Counted from the stretch's first letter, positions 52,196-60,857 are shown. The stretch: DNA of 64,000 bases from an uncultured Clostridia bacterium (GCA_934749845.1 CAKVHQ010000001.1:62001-126000); one strand, 5' to 3'. The notes: generated from the letters alone by a model not told the origin. Made by a program: numbers and translations.

Positions 52196-52547
52196 CTTAC
52201 AATTATTCGGTGGCCGTGGAACAAATAGTGGCGCTAACAAATATTATTTACCCAAAAATCCATATAAATCAAAAAGATTAAAGGATATTACAAATTCTAA
52301 AAAAAGAGAATTAACAAAATATAGAAATTTTTTAGATAAGGATAAAAATTTAGAAATAGAATATCATCCCGCAAAACAAGGGGAAAAAGGTTGGCGATCA
52401 AAAAGCCACTATCATGTTAAAAATCCTAATTCGAGCGGAAAACATGATTATTACTTGGACAAAGATGGAAATCCTTGTCCAAAAGGAAGTGATAGATCTC
52501 ATCTGGAGCCGGGTGAATATGAAACACTATTAAGGAGAATAAAATGA
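52185..52547 (+). CDS. Candidate phage-borne toxin, LQLFGGRG-type
   Basis: 120 residues from MEFNLQLFGGRGTNSG, overlapping the ParB-DUF4417 stop by 11 bp. The NLQLFGGRG start is typical of short phage head/minor-head related proteins in Clostridia that carry variable toxic C-terminal ends. Here the end (KGWRSKSHYHVKNPN, then HDYYLDKDGNPCPKGSDRSH) looks like a compact effector domain with a conserved Pro-Lys-Gly-Ser. No target known. Two small genes directly downstream could be immunity proteins, the first overlapping by the ATGA motif. Confidence 0.5.
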   Translation: MEFNLQLFGGRGTNSGANKYYLPKNPYKSKRLKDITNSKKRELTKYRNFLDKDKNLEIEYHPAKQGEKGWRSKSHYHVKNPNSSGKHDYYLDKDGNPCPKGSDRSHLEPGEYETLLRRIK

Positions 52548-52873
52548 AATTAAAAGAATTTTTTAAAACTCATTATACGCATGAAACAATTATGAGTTGT
52601 TGTGAATACAATGAAAGCTTAAAAGAAATATCATTAAGTATAAAATATTGTGAATGGCAACTAGAAGAACAAAAACATTTATACACGGGATATAAGCTTA
52701 TATTTAATAATGTTTATAATATTGATAACTTTAATTTTTTTAAAATCAAAGATGAATTTGTTTTGGATCTTATCTCAAAAAATAACCAAATAACCATTTT
52801 ACTTGATGTTAACGAAGACACTTCATTAACATTTAATTTTAAAGATATTGATTACAAAGATTTTAAAGCTTAA
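52544..52873 (+). CDS. Possible immunity protein (109 aa)
   Basis: 109 residues, acidic and aromatic, no membrane segment (MSCCEYNESLKEISLSIKYC; later DVNEDTSLTFNFKDIDYKDF). The start overlaps the stop of the candidate toxin by ATGA, so the two are translated together, the normal arrangement of toxin then immunity gene. Its last bases are repeated, slightly altered, at 53229-53261. Family unknown. Confidence 0.5.
   Translation: MKLKEFFKTHYTHETIMSCCEYNESLKEISLSIKYCEWQLEEQKHLYTGYKLIFNNVYNIDNFNFFKIKDEFVLDLISKNNQITILLDVNEDTSLTFNFKDIDYKDFKA
52837..52868 (+). repeat. Immunity-gene end, duplicated copy A
   Basis: A 32-base stretch, TTTTAAAGATATTGATTACA and what follows, is repeated at 53229-53261 with one inserted base. 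Confidence 0.75.
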
Positions 52874-52891
52874 TTTTGATTAGAAGAAATT

Positions 52892-53176
52892 ATGGAAGAT
52901 ATCTTAAAAATTGTTAATAAAGTTTATAGTAAAGAAAAAATTTCGTTTGACGAATTTATTTACTTAATAAAAAATGGTTATGAAATGCAATTTTTTTATA
53001 AGAAAAGAAAATTTGGTAGCACTCAATTTGATAGTTATGAATTCTACGAATGGAATATAGAAAAAGGTTATCAATCCTACAAAACACTAGAAGAGTTTAA
53101 AGAAAAAATTAATATTGATGGCGAAAAAGTAGTAGATTTATGGGATAAAGTACGAAAAGTAGATTTTGCAGATTAA
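52892..53176 (+). CDS. Possible second immunity protein (94 aa)
   Basis: 94 residues, rich in Lys, Tyr and Phe (FFYKKRKFGSTQFDSYEFYE), no recognised family. Starts 18 bp after the first candidate immunity gene with a weak GAAG site. Its position in the same unit suggests a related role, or a leftover from another phage cassette. Confidence 0.45.
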   Translation: MEDILKIVNKVYSKEKISFDEFIYLIKNGYEMQFFYKKRKFGSTQFDSYEFYEWNIEKGYQSYKTLEEFKEKINIDGEKVVDLWDKVRKVDFAD

Positions 53177-53228
53177 TAGAAACATAATATTTAGATGTAG
53201 TAAACCTTAAACTCTTATCTACATTTAT

Positions 53229-53261
53229 TTTTAAAGATATTGATTACAAAGATTTTTAAAG
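53229..53261 (+). repeat. Immunity-gene end, duplicated copy B (relic)
   Basis: Near-copy of 52837-52868 in a non-coding stretch; probably what is left of a duplicated immunity gene. Confidence 0.7.
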
Positions 53262-53295
53262 TAAAATCAAAAAGTGTATTTTGTCTAAAAATTAA

Positions 53296-53535
53296 AACAT
53301 TTTATGTTTTCCTGTTCCACAAAAATATGTTAAAAATATTATAGAAAACACTTTGGGCACAGTTATGGACGAAATTTATAGCGCTCATGACTTAAGAAGT
53401 AGCACTGGTGGAATTGGACTTTTAACCCACGAGGTTATAACTAGAATAGACCTAACAAAACAATCGTTTATTATGGCACTAACTCAATTTATAAACGGCA
53501 AAATATGGCAAGATGAATCCGTGAACGAACTTTAA
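53296..53535 (+). pseudogene. C-terminal fragment of a DUF84 (YjjX-like) NTP phosphatase
   Basis: The frame after a TAA reads FPVPQKYVKNIIENTLGTVM, then DEIYSAHDLRSSTGGIGLLT and QSFIMALTQFIN, matching the C-terminal third of inosine/xanthosine triphosphatases of the DUF84 family (GIGLLTxGxxTR...). The N-terminal two thirds, including the substrate-binding part, are missing. It lies at the right end of the phage remnant, so an insertion or deletion probably removed them. A TTG at 53353 would encode only 60 residues. Confidence 0.6.
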
Positions 53536-53556
53536 AATAGTTGCTTCAACCTTATA

Positions 53557-53586
53557 AAAAACTCACTTTTATAGTGAGTTTTTTTA
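53557..53586. terminator. Bidirectional terminator after the DUF84 fragment
   Basis: AACTCAC/GTGAGTT stem with A- and T-runs. Confidence 0.8.
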
Positions 53587-54513
53587 TAACTTCTCAATAT
53601 TGTCTATTAACCCATTAACAAGCGAAAGTTTATATAATAAGCAGGTATTTTCTCCCCCGCAAGCCAAAGCAAAACAAGGAAAATTCATATCATCACTTAA
53701 ATTAAATATTTTGTCAAACTTGCCAAAATAGGAAACTAAATGTGGCAAAGTGATTTTGTTTGCGAGTTGCCCACTTAAACAACTTTTGGCTAAATTTAAG
53801 TTTTTTGCTCTTACTGCTTCAAAAAATGCTTGTGGAATAAGTTTTTGAGAATATAATGGCTTTGCCGTTTGCTCAACATACACAGGATATTCACTTTCAA
53901 GTTTAAGTTCATCGTCGCTTATCACATACTTTTTAACTATTCCTTGCTTTTGCATATCGTTTAAATTAAGAAAAGTTTGAAATGCATTCTCAAGATTTTC
54001 CACTTGGCTTATCTTTTCGTCGACCAAAACATTATTCTGCTCATCGAACACCAAAAAGTGCTTAAAATCGTTACCATAAAGAACGCAAAAAACTAGGTTG
54101 TTTTGTTCATACAAATCTGCTTTAACGCAGACCATATTTATTTGCTTAATAACTTTGTTTGCACACTTAATTTGAAGAAATTCACTTTGACAAACTTCAT
54201 AGTCGTTGGTTTTCGTGCTTAAACTTGCAAGTGACGACGAAGAGCTTACAAAACAAGGCCCAATTTCCAAAATACAATTATCCGCGTTAATTTTGTAAAT
54301 ATTAACATTTGGATTTTCGCTTAACACACAATTTTTGTCTTTAAACAAAGTCAAAGCACAAGGCACAATTTGATTAACTTTGCAAATCGGGAAAATATGC
54401 ATGGTAATTGGAAGGTCGGCTTCTAGCACCTTTTTTTGACCGCTATACAACTTTAAATCAAAGTCTTTAACGCTAATTAAACAATCGTATTTTGAATACA
54501 AATAAAATTTCAT
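53584..54513 (-). CDS. Hypothetical protein (309 aa)
   Basis: Start at MKFYLYSKYD, with GGAG just upstream. No membrane segment; Cys-rich for a cytoplasmic protein (more than ten). The first half is beta-rich (VLEADLPITMHIFPICKVN), the second helical. I do not recognise it. It diverges from the SANT/Myb regulator at 54659, and both stand alone. Confidence 0.65.
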   Translation of the reverse strand: MKFYLYSKYDCLISVKDFDLKLYSGQKKVLEADLPITMHIFPICKVNQIVPCALTLFKDKNCVLSENPNVNIYKINADNCILEIGPCFVSSSSSLASLSTKTNDYEVCQSEFLQIKCANKVIKQINMVCVKADLYEQNNLVFCVLYGNDFKHFLVFDEQNNVLVDEKISQVENLENAFQTFLNLNDMQKQGIVKKYVISDDELKLESEYPVYVEQTAKPLYSQKLIPQAFFEAVRAKNLNLAKSCLSGQLANKITLPHLVSYFGKFDKIFNLSDDMNFPCFALACGGENTCLLYKLSLVNGLIDNIEKL

Positions 54514-54658
54514 AAAATTCTCCAATATAATTTATTAAATAAAAAATAAATAAATAACTTAAAATGCTTCAAAAACATTTAAATTTAATCGACATAAAAA
54601 TTCAAAAAAAATTGTTTTAAATTATCTTCACTGTCAACAATTTCTTTAGAGGTTGAAA

Positions 54659-55444
54659 ATGAATAACAGTTGGAGTAATGAAGAAATTAAAAGTTTATTT
54701 AGTTTAGTGGAAGAGTATCGCTCAAAAAACAAAAGCCTTTTAGATGCTTTTGAATGTCACGCAAAAAAGTATAACCGAAAGTCACTCTCCGTACGGAATT
54801 ATTACTATTTAAAAGTGGACGAGTTTTTGCACGATGAGAAATTATCAAAAAAACTGGAAATTAACCTTGCTTTGCATCAAAAAAACAATTTTGCCAAATT
54901 TGACGAAAGGCAAACTCAAAAACTTTTAGATTACATTAAAAAAAGAACAAACGAAGGCAAGTCTGTTAGAAGTGCCTGCCTAGAAATTGTTGGAAACGAT
55001 GCTAAAAATTTGGTTAGACTACAAAATAAATATAGGCTTGAAATGAACAAAGAAAAATTATTAAAAACAGAAAAAAACCAAAAAAAATCGTCAAATTGTG
55101 ATATTTTTAGCAAAAAATCCACTAAAATTTCACAAAATTCTCCAAACAATTTAATAAGTTTTCCTGTTGAGCAAAAACTTCTTCCCCAAAAATTAACCGA
55201 TGCTGAAATTCAAAGTTTATTTTTAGGCTTGGTTAAACTTGTTAAAAAATCAACGCTTTTAGATGTTGACGAGCAAATAAAACAAGAGCAAGAAAAGTTG
55301 TCGGTTATTATAAGAAAGTCGGCTGTTGAGATTAACGAGAAAAACGAAAAGATTGAAAAACTTCTTGGCGAAAACAAAAAATTATCAACACAAGTTTTGC
55401 AACTTAAAAATAAACTTGAAGAAATGCGAACATCTTTAATTTAA
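54659..55444 (+). CDS. SANT/Myb-like DNA-binding protein with C-terminal coiled coil, RsfA-like
   Basis: 261 residues. Start at MNNSWSNEEI, 6 nt after AGAGG (a TTG two codons earlier is also possible). The N-terminal part has a SANT/Myb helical repeat (WSNEEIKSLFSLVEEYRSK, then NRKSLSVRNYYYLK) and a second, weaker one (FDERQTQKLLDYIKKRTNEG). The C-terminal ~80 residues form a coiled coil. This design matches RsfA-type sporulation regulators of Bacillota. A role in sporulation gene control is inferred. Confidence 0.75.
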   Translation: MNNSWSNEEIKSLFSLVEEYRSKNKSLLDAFECHAKKYNRKSLSVRNYYYLKVDEFLHDEKLSKKLEINLALHQKNNFAKFDERQTQKLLDYIKKRTNEGKSVRSACLEIVGNDAKNLVRLQNKYRLEMNKEKLLKTEKNQKKSSNCDIFSKKSTKISQNSPNNLISFPVEQKLLPQKLTDAEIQSLFLGLVKLVKKSTLLDVDEQIKQEQEKLSVIIRKSAVEINEKNEKIEKLLGENKKLSTQVLQLKNKLEEMRTSLI

Positions 55445-55460
55445 TTATTTTGGCATTTAA

Positions 55461-55490
55461 TTGGATTTTTCTTTATTTATATGCTATACT
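55461..55490 (+). promoter_or_regulatory. Promoter for the zinc-binding protein at 55573
   Basis: TTGGAT, 18-bp spacer, TATACT, followed by a leader with a TAATGATTATC/GATAGTAATCAT-like weak stem before AAAGGAGG. Confidence 0.6.
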
Positions 55491-55572
55491 TAACTTGTAA
55501 TGATTATCTACTAAAGAACTTTTCAAAGCATCTTGATAGTAATCATCAAATATTAAAGGAGGATTCTACAAG

Positions 55573-55767
55573 ATGGAAGAACTACAAGACATCACATTAA
55601 CTTGTGTTGACTGTGGAAAAGAATTCGTTTTCACCGTAGGTGAACAAAATTACTACAAAGAACACGGACTTGAAAATCAACCAAAAAGATGTGCAGATTG
55701 CAGACGTGCAAGAAAGCAAAGACAAAGAAATAACTTTCATGCACAAGAAACAGTTTCTGCTGAATAG
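55573..55767 (+). CDS. Small zinc-ribbon protein (zf-trcl type)
   Basis: 64 residues. CVDCGKEFVF at the start and CADCRRARKQRQRN later form two CxxC pairs; the middle contains GEQNYYKEHGLENQPKRC, a characteristic part of the zinc-ribbon (zf-trcl) family of Bacillota. Function unknown, perhaps RNA or DNA binding, since the tail is very basic. Strong AAAGGAGG site, own promoter and terminator. Confidence 0.9.
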   Translation: MEELQDITLTCVDCGKEFVFTVGEQNYYKEHGLENQPKRCADCRRARKQRQRNNFHAQETVSAE

Positions 55768-55772
55768 TTAAA

Positions 55773-55797
55773 AGCCACGATTAAGTCGTGGTTTTTT
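55773..55797 (+). terminator. Terminator of the zinc-ribbon gene
   Basis: GCCACGA/TCGTGGT stem with TTTTTT after. Confidence 0.85.
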
Positions 55798-55842
55798 ATT
55801 GCATTTATTTTCAAACATTTGTTTGAAAAAATAATTTTTAGT

Positions 55843-55870
55843 TTGAATTATAAAATTTATATGATATAAT
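55843..55870 (+). promoter_or_regulatory. Promoter directly before recD2
   Basis: TTGAAT, 16 bp, TATAAT. The -10 box ends 7 bp before the ATG at 55878, so the mRNA would be leaderless. Confidence 0.5.
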
Positions 55871-55877
55871 CCTTTTT

Positions 55878-58115
55878 ATGAATTTAACAGGCGAAGTAGA
55901 TAACATAATTTTTAGAAACGAAGAAAATGGATACACAGTTTTAGATATAGATTCACACGGAGAGTTAATAACCTGCGTGGGAAAATTCCCAAAAGTTAAT
56001 GGCGGAGAACTTGTGGACATGGAAGGCGATTTTGTTAAAAACAAATACGGCGACCAATTTTCAGTAACAAGAGTAAAAATTCTTCCACCAAACACTTGCG
56101 AAGGAATTGTTAGATATTTATCAAGTGGTCTTATTAAAGGAATTGGACCAGTAACAGCAAACGCGATTGTTGACAAATTTGGAGCAGACACCTTGCTTGT
56201 TATGGAATTTAATCCAAGCAGACTTGCGGAAGTTCGTGGGGTTTCAAAATCGAAAGCAGAAGCAATCGCAACCGCCTTTATGGAAGTTAAGAAAATGCAA
56301 AATGCAGTTATGTTTTTGCAAAACTACAACATAACCACAAACATGGCAGTTAAAATTTATAAAACATATCTAGACAAAACCGAAGAAGTTTTAAAAAATA
56401 ATCCATACAAACTAGTTGAAGATATTGACGGCGTTGGCTTTTTGACCGCAGACAAAATTGCACAGAAAATTGGAATTAAGCCAGACAGCGATTTTAGGTT
56501 TAGAGCAGGACTTCTTCATATTTTAAAGGAAAACAGCGACAAAAGCGGAAACACTTATATTCTAAAAAAAGCACTGATAACAAACATCTATTCCTTGCTT
56601 AAAATTGACCAAAAAGATGAACAATTAGAAAAAATATTGCAAAGTTTAACCTACGATAATTTAATAAAACAATTTGTAAATGATGATGAAGAATGCGTAA
56701 TGTTAACCAAACTTTACAATGTGGAAAAAAACATAGCAAGCAAACTTATTTCTTTAAAACAGTCATACAGCACTGTTGAAAAAGATATGACCAACGAAAT
56801 TAAAGAGTACGAACTATACAGTGGCATCACTCTCCACCCTAAACAAAAAGATGCAGTTCAAACGGCGGTTAACAGTGGCGTGTGTGTTATCACTGGCGGT
56901 CCGGGAACTGGCAAAACTACTATTGTTAAATGCGTGCTTGAATGCTTAAAAAGGCAAAGAAAATCGGTTCTACTTCTTGCTCCAACAGGAAGAGCCGCAA
57001 AAAGATTATCCGAAAGCACCGGAGAAGACGCAAAAACCATTCACCGCGCGCTTGATTTAGACTTTAAAGACGGAAATGGCGTGTTCTTTACCAAAGACGA
57101 AAAAGACCCATTAGGTCAAGATGTTATTATTGTTGACGAAGTAAGTATGGTTGACGCCTTGCTTATGAACGCCCTTGTTAAAGCAATAAAACCACAGGCT
57201 CAACTAATAATGGTTGGCGATAAAGACCAACTTCCAAGTGTTGGCGCTGGAAATGTTTTAAAAGATATTTTAGACAGCAAAATTATTCCTGTTTGCATGT
57301 TAACCGAAATATACCGTCAAGACTCAAAAAGTTACATTATAACCAACGCCCACTTAATAAATTCCGGAAAAATGCCGATACTCGACAATTCAAGCAATGA
57401 TTTTTTCTTTATTGAAAAGCAAGACCCTGCCGAAATGTTATACACCTGCGTTAGTTTGGTAACATTAAGGCTCCCAAAATTTGCAAACACAACTTCACAA
57501 AAAATTCAAGTTTTAGCACCAATGAAGGCTGGTCAATGCGGAGTTGACAGTTTAAACAAAGAACTGCAAAAAATGATTAACCCCGCTTCGTTAAACAAAA
57601 AGGAAATCATAACCGAAGCCACAATTTACCGTGAAGGCGACAGGGTTATGCAAACTGTTAACAACTACGAACAAGAATGGACAAGAATTACCGACGAAGG
57701 CTTTATTGAAAAAAACAGTGGTGTGTTTAATGGCGATATTGGGGTTATTGACAGTATCGACACAGACACTCACGAACTTACAGTTTTGTTTGAGGACGGC
57801 AGGCGTGCAATTTATCCTAGAACAAGTTTAAACGACCTCGTGCTATCATACGCAATTACAATACACAAAAGCCAAGGAAGTGAATTTGATGTTGCCGTTA
57901 TTCCAGTAGTTAGCGGAGCAAGCGTGATTTTAACTCGTAACCTTCTCTACACCGCTGTTACTCGTGCAAAAAAATTAGTAGTTTTAGTTGGCTCTAAATT
58001 CAACATAAAACGAATGGTCGACAATAACTATACAGTAACAAGATACTCCATGCTCAAGCAATTTTTAATAGAAGAGCAACTAAAGTTTGATAGTTTGTTT
58101 GGCATGAAAAACTAA
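55878..58115 (+). CDS. recD2: RecD2-type ATP-dependent DNA helicase
   Basis: 745 residues, the length of RecD2 (RecD without RecBC). N-terminal OB-like domain (EVDNIIFRNEENGYTVLDID), helix-hairpin-helix repeats (about 75-190), Walker A GGPGTGKTT at about 340, Walker B VIIVDEVSMVD, QLIMVGDKDQLPSVGAG, and motifs V/VI (SYAITIHKSQGSEF, LLYTAVTRAKK) at the end. A 5'-3' helicase helping replication-fork repair. No ribosome site is seen at the ATG; a promoter abuts it. maf follows 12 bp later. Confidence 0.93.
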   Translation: MNLTGEVDNIIFRNEENGYTVLDIDSHGELITCVGKFPKVNGGELVDMEGDFVKNKYGDQFSVTRVKILPPNTCEGIVRYLSSGLIKGIGPVTANAIVDKFGADTLLVMEFNPSRLAEVRGVSKSKAEAIATAFMEVKKMQNAVMFLQNYNITTNMAVKIYKTYLDKTEEVLKNNPYKLVEDIDGVGFLTADKIAQKIGIKPDSDFRFRAGLLHILKENSDKSGNTYILKKALITNIYSLLKIDQKDEQLEKILQSLTYDNLIKQFVNDDEECVMLTKLYNVEKNIASKLISLKQSYSTVEKDMTNEIKEYELYSGITLHPKQKDAVQTAVNSGVCVITGGPGTGKTTIVKCVLECLKRQRKSVLLLAPTGRAAKRLSESTGEDAKTIHRALDLDFKDGNGVFFTKDEKDPLGQDVIIVDEVSMVDALLMNALVKAIKPQAQLIMVGDKDQLPSVGAGNVLKDILDSKIIPVCMLTEIYRQDSKSYIITNAHLINSGKMPILDNSSNDFFFIEKQDPAEMLYTCVSLVTLRLPKFANTTSQKIQVLAPMKAGQCGVDSLNKELQKMINPASLNKKEIITEATIYREGDRVMQTVNNYEQEWTRITDEGFIEKNSGVFNGDIGVIDSIDTDTHELTVLFEDGRRAIYPRTSLNDLVLSYAITIHKSQGSEFDVAVIPVVSGASVILTRNLLYTAVTRAKKLVVLVGSKFNIKRMVDNNYTVTRYSMLKQFLIEEQLKFDSLFGMKN

Positions 58116-58127
58116 AGAAGGAAACAT

Positions 58128-58721
58128 ATGACAAAAGAAAATGATATAAAAATTATTTTGGCTTCTCAATCCCCAAGACGAAAAGAACTTATGACTTTAA
58201 TGGGATTGCAATTTGAATGCAAGCCTAGCAACAAAGAAGAAGACATGACACAAAAAATGTCCATAAAAAACTTATCGCAAAGTTTAGCAAAACAAAAAGC
58301 ACTTGACATATTTTTTAGCACAAGTGGAAATCGCGTGGTTATTGGCTCGGACTGCATGGTATATCTTAAAAATAAGATTTTTGGAAAACCAAAAGATGAC
58401 GCCGAAGCATTTAATATGCTTAAAACACTTTCTAACAAGTGGCACAAAGTTATAACAAGTTTATGCGTGTTAATCGAAAAAGACGGAAGACAAAAACAAT
58501 ATTTAACAAGCGAAGTTACAAAAGTAAAATTTATGAACCTTGACGATGACATGATTTATGACTATCTAAAAACTGGCGAGCATAAAGATAAAGCAGGCTC
58601 GTATGCAATTCAAGGAAAAAGCGGAATGTTCATAGAAAAAATAAAAGGAAACATGGCAACGGTTATAGGGCTTCCCACCTGCAAACTTTTTAAAATTTTA
58701 AGAAAAGAAAGTATAATGTAA
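58128..58721 (+). CDS. maf: Maf-like nucleotide pyrophosphatase
   Basis: 197 residues. N-terminal ILASQSPRRKELM is the family signature, followed by VVIGSDCMVYL and KHKDKAGSYAIQGKSG-like motifs (GEHKDKAGSYAIQGKSGMF). Maf enzymes hydrolyse nucleoside triphosphates such as dTTP, UTP or modified bases. Ribosome site AAGGAAA. Transcribed with recD2. Confidence 0.93.
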   Translation: MTKENDIKIILASQSPRRKELMTLMGLQFECKPSNKEEDMTQKMSIKNLSQSLAKQKALDIFFSTSGNRVVIGSDCMVYLKNKIFGKPKDDAEAFNMLKTLSNKWHKVITSLCVLIEKDGRQKQYLTSEVTKVKFMNLDDDMIYDYLKTGEHKDKAGSYAIQGKSGMFIEKIKGNMATVIGLPTCKLFKILRKESIM

Positions 58722-58748
58722 AATCGAGTTACTCTCGATTTTTTTATT
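58720..58748 (+). terminator. Terminator after maf
   Basis: AATCGAG/CTCGATT hairpin with T-run. Confidence 0.85.
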
Positions 58749-58781
58749 GTCAAATTTAAAGCCATATTCATAATCAGTTAT

Positions 58782-60071
58782 ATGGAAAAACAATTACAAT
58801 ATTTTGGCACAGATGGAATTAGAGGCATTATAGGAAAAGACCTAGATTTAGAATTTTTTATAAAAATCGGCTATGCAATTTCAAATTTAGAAAAAAACAT
58901 GAAAGTGTTAATTGCAAGGGACACAAGGCAAAGCGGAGAACCTATAAAGCAAAGTTTAATTCAAGGTTTAAGTGCAAAAAATGTGGAAATTTTTGACGCT
59001 GGAATTATACCTACAGGTGCGTTATGCTTTTTAACAAAGAATTTTAATTTCGATTATGGCATAATGATAACAGCTTCTCACAATCCAAGCGAATATAACG
59101 GAATAAAAATTTTTGATAAAAACGGATTTAAAATTGGCAAAGATATTGAGTTTTTTCTTGAAAAAAACTTAAAAAAGCCCAAAAAAATAAAAAATATTCC
59201 AACACAGCAATTCTCATCCATACCCTATTTAGATTATTTAGAAAACATATTTAACAAAAAAATATGTGATATGAAAATATTTTTAGATTGCGCAAACGGT
59301 GCAACAAGCTCATATGCAAGAAAGATTTTTGAAAAAACAGGTGCAAAAGTTTGCGTCACACACAAAAAAGGCGAAATCAACAAAAATGCTAGCGTTTTAA
59401 ATAAAGAAGTTTTTATATCTAACTTTAAAAAAAGCAAAGCAGACCTAGGCTTTTGTTTTGACGGCGATGGCGACCGTGCGATGTGCATCACAAAAGATTT
59501 TGTCGTGTTGGACGGAGATAGAATTTTATACATTTTGGCAAAACATTTTAAGCAATCAAAAGTTGTTGGCACAATTATGACAAATTATGGTTTGGAAAAA
59601 ATATTATCAAAAAGCAATATTTCGCTTATAAGAACTGATGTTGGCGACCGAAATATTGCGCTAAAGCTTTCAAAGCAAAATTTATTAGTTGGTGCAGAAG
59701 AATCTGGTCATGTTATAATAAAAAATTTTTCAACCACTGGCGACGGCTTAATAACAGCACTTGTTTTGCTCCAAATTTATATGAAAAACCCTAATTTATT
59801 TAAAAGAGCAAGTTCACTAAAAATGTTTAATGTTTACAGCGAGAAAATACACACTAAAAACAAGCAAATAATATTTTCTAAACACATAAAAAAGGAAATA
59901 CAAAAGCAAAGTGAAAGGCTAAAAAAATCTGGCAGGCTTATAGTTCGAGCAAGTGGAACAGAGCCTGTTATTAGAGTTACAGTGGAATGCAACAACAAAT
60001 CTCTTGCAACAAGCGTTTTAAACAATATTTGCAACGAAATTAAACTATCGCAACGAACTAGCAAAAATTAA
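58782..60071 (+). CDS. glmM: Phosphoglucosamine mutase
   Basis: 429 residues. FGTDGIRG start, phosphoserine loop ITASHNPSEYNG (about 97-108, Ser in TASHNP), metal-binding DGDGDRA (about 226-232) and RASGTEP phosphate-binding loop near 388. It converts glucosamine-6-P to glucosamine-1-P for cell-wall precursors. glmS, which makes its substrate, starts 3.6 kb downstream. At 429 residues it is slightly short of the usual 445-450. Confidence 0.95.
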   Translation: MEKQLQYFGTDGIRGIIGKDLDLEFFIKIGYAISNLEKNMKVLIARDTRQSGEPIKQSLIQGLSAKNVEIFDAGIIPTGALCFLTKNFNFDYGIMITASHNPSEYNGIKIFDKNGFKIGKDIEFFLEKNLKKPKKIKNIPTQQFSSIPYLDYLENIFNKKICDMKIFLDCANGATSSYARKIFEKTGAKVCVTHKKGEINKNASVLNKEVFISNFKKSKADLGFCFDGDGDRAMCITKDFVVLDGDRILYILAKHFKQSKVVGTIMTNYGLEKILSKSNISLIRTDVGDRNIALKLSKQNLLVGAEESGHVIIKNFSTTGDGLITALVLLQIYMKNPNLFKRASSLKMFNVYSEKIHTKNKQIIFSKHIKKEIQKQSERLKKSGRLIVRASGTEPVIRVTVECNNKSLATSVLNNICNEIKLSQRTSKN

Positions 60072-60302
60072 AAACATTGCAAAAAACTTGCTAAAGAAAA
60101 CACAATAAACCCGAATAAAAATCATAAATGGCTTTGTCTAACTGAATTGTTGTTTTAACGGTGTTGATTTTTGTGCTATGAAAATATTGAACCATATTAT
60201 AACAACGAAGTTTTGCAAAAGAGCAAAATTAGCATTTCAGTTTTCTACAAATAACTTAAAGTGAAACATAGAACAGCCGAACAATTATTTAAATTTAAGC
60301 AC

Positions 60303-60340
60303 AAAAAAACACTTTATTTATAATTTAAAGTGTTTTTTTA
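60303..60340. terminator. Terminator, shared by glmM region and the decaying gene at 60343
   Basis: AACACTTTA/TAAAGTGTT stem with long A- and T-runs on both sides. Confidence 0.75.
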
Positions 60341-60342
60341 AA

Positions 60343-60752
60343 TTAAAATTCAATTTTTATAACTTTTGCATTACCAATTTCAAAGTTTGAATAGTCGTTA
60401 TCTTTTGGCTTTCCGCTAAAGTAAAAGTGAGTCATTCTTCCAACTCCGCTGTGTGCCACAATTAAAATGTTTTGCCCTTTATAATTTTTTTTAGGTCATC
60501 ATAAAATTTAGCAACTCTATCAAACATTTGTGGGATAGTTTCCATTTTGAAAGGAATTTCGTCATTTGCATTCCATCTTCTAAAATTACATACACTTGCT
60601 GGCTGACCAGTAATTTCGCCATAATCTCTTTCTTTTAGTCTATCATCAAAAATAACTTTCAAGTTTTTGTGGTATTTAATAATTTCGTCAAGCGTTTGCC
60701 TTGTTCTTAATAACATTATCATTTGTTTGCCCGTGCCTAATAAACTAATCAT
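60343..60752 (-). pseudogene. Broken histidine phosphatase (phosphoglycerate-mutase-like)
   Basis: The minus strand encodes RTRQTLDEI, LKERDYGEITGQP and a second part (GQNILIVAHSGVGRMTHFYF) that together are the C-terminal two thirds of a PGAM/histidine phosphatase. They lie in two frames: the first ends at TTTTAA near 60462, the second goes on to 60343, so one base was lost near the A-run at 60480-60492. The N-terminal RHGE catalytic motif is absent and is replaced by SLLGTGKQM, pointing to a further deletion. The ATG at 60752 has AAGGAG. Confidence 0.7.
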
Positions 60753-60857
60753 TTTATTCTCCTTGCTGTTGATAAAATCGTTATACCATAACATATTATT
60801 TTTTTCTAATTATTTTTCTGCATTTTAAGTTCTTAACATTTGTTTGAGATATTTTTT

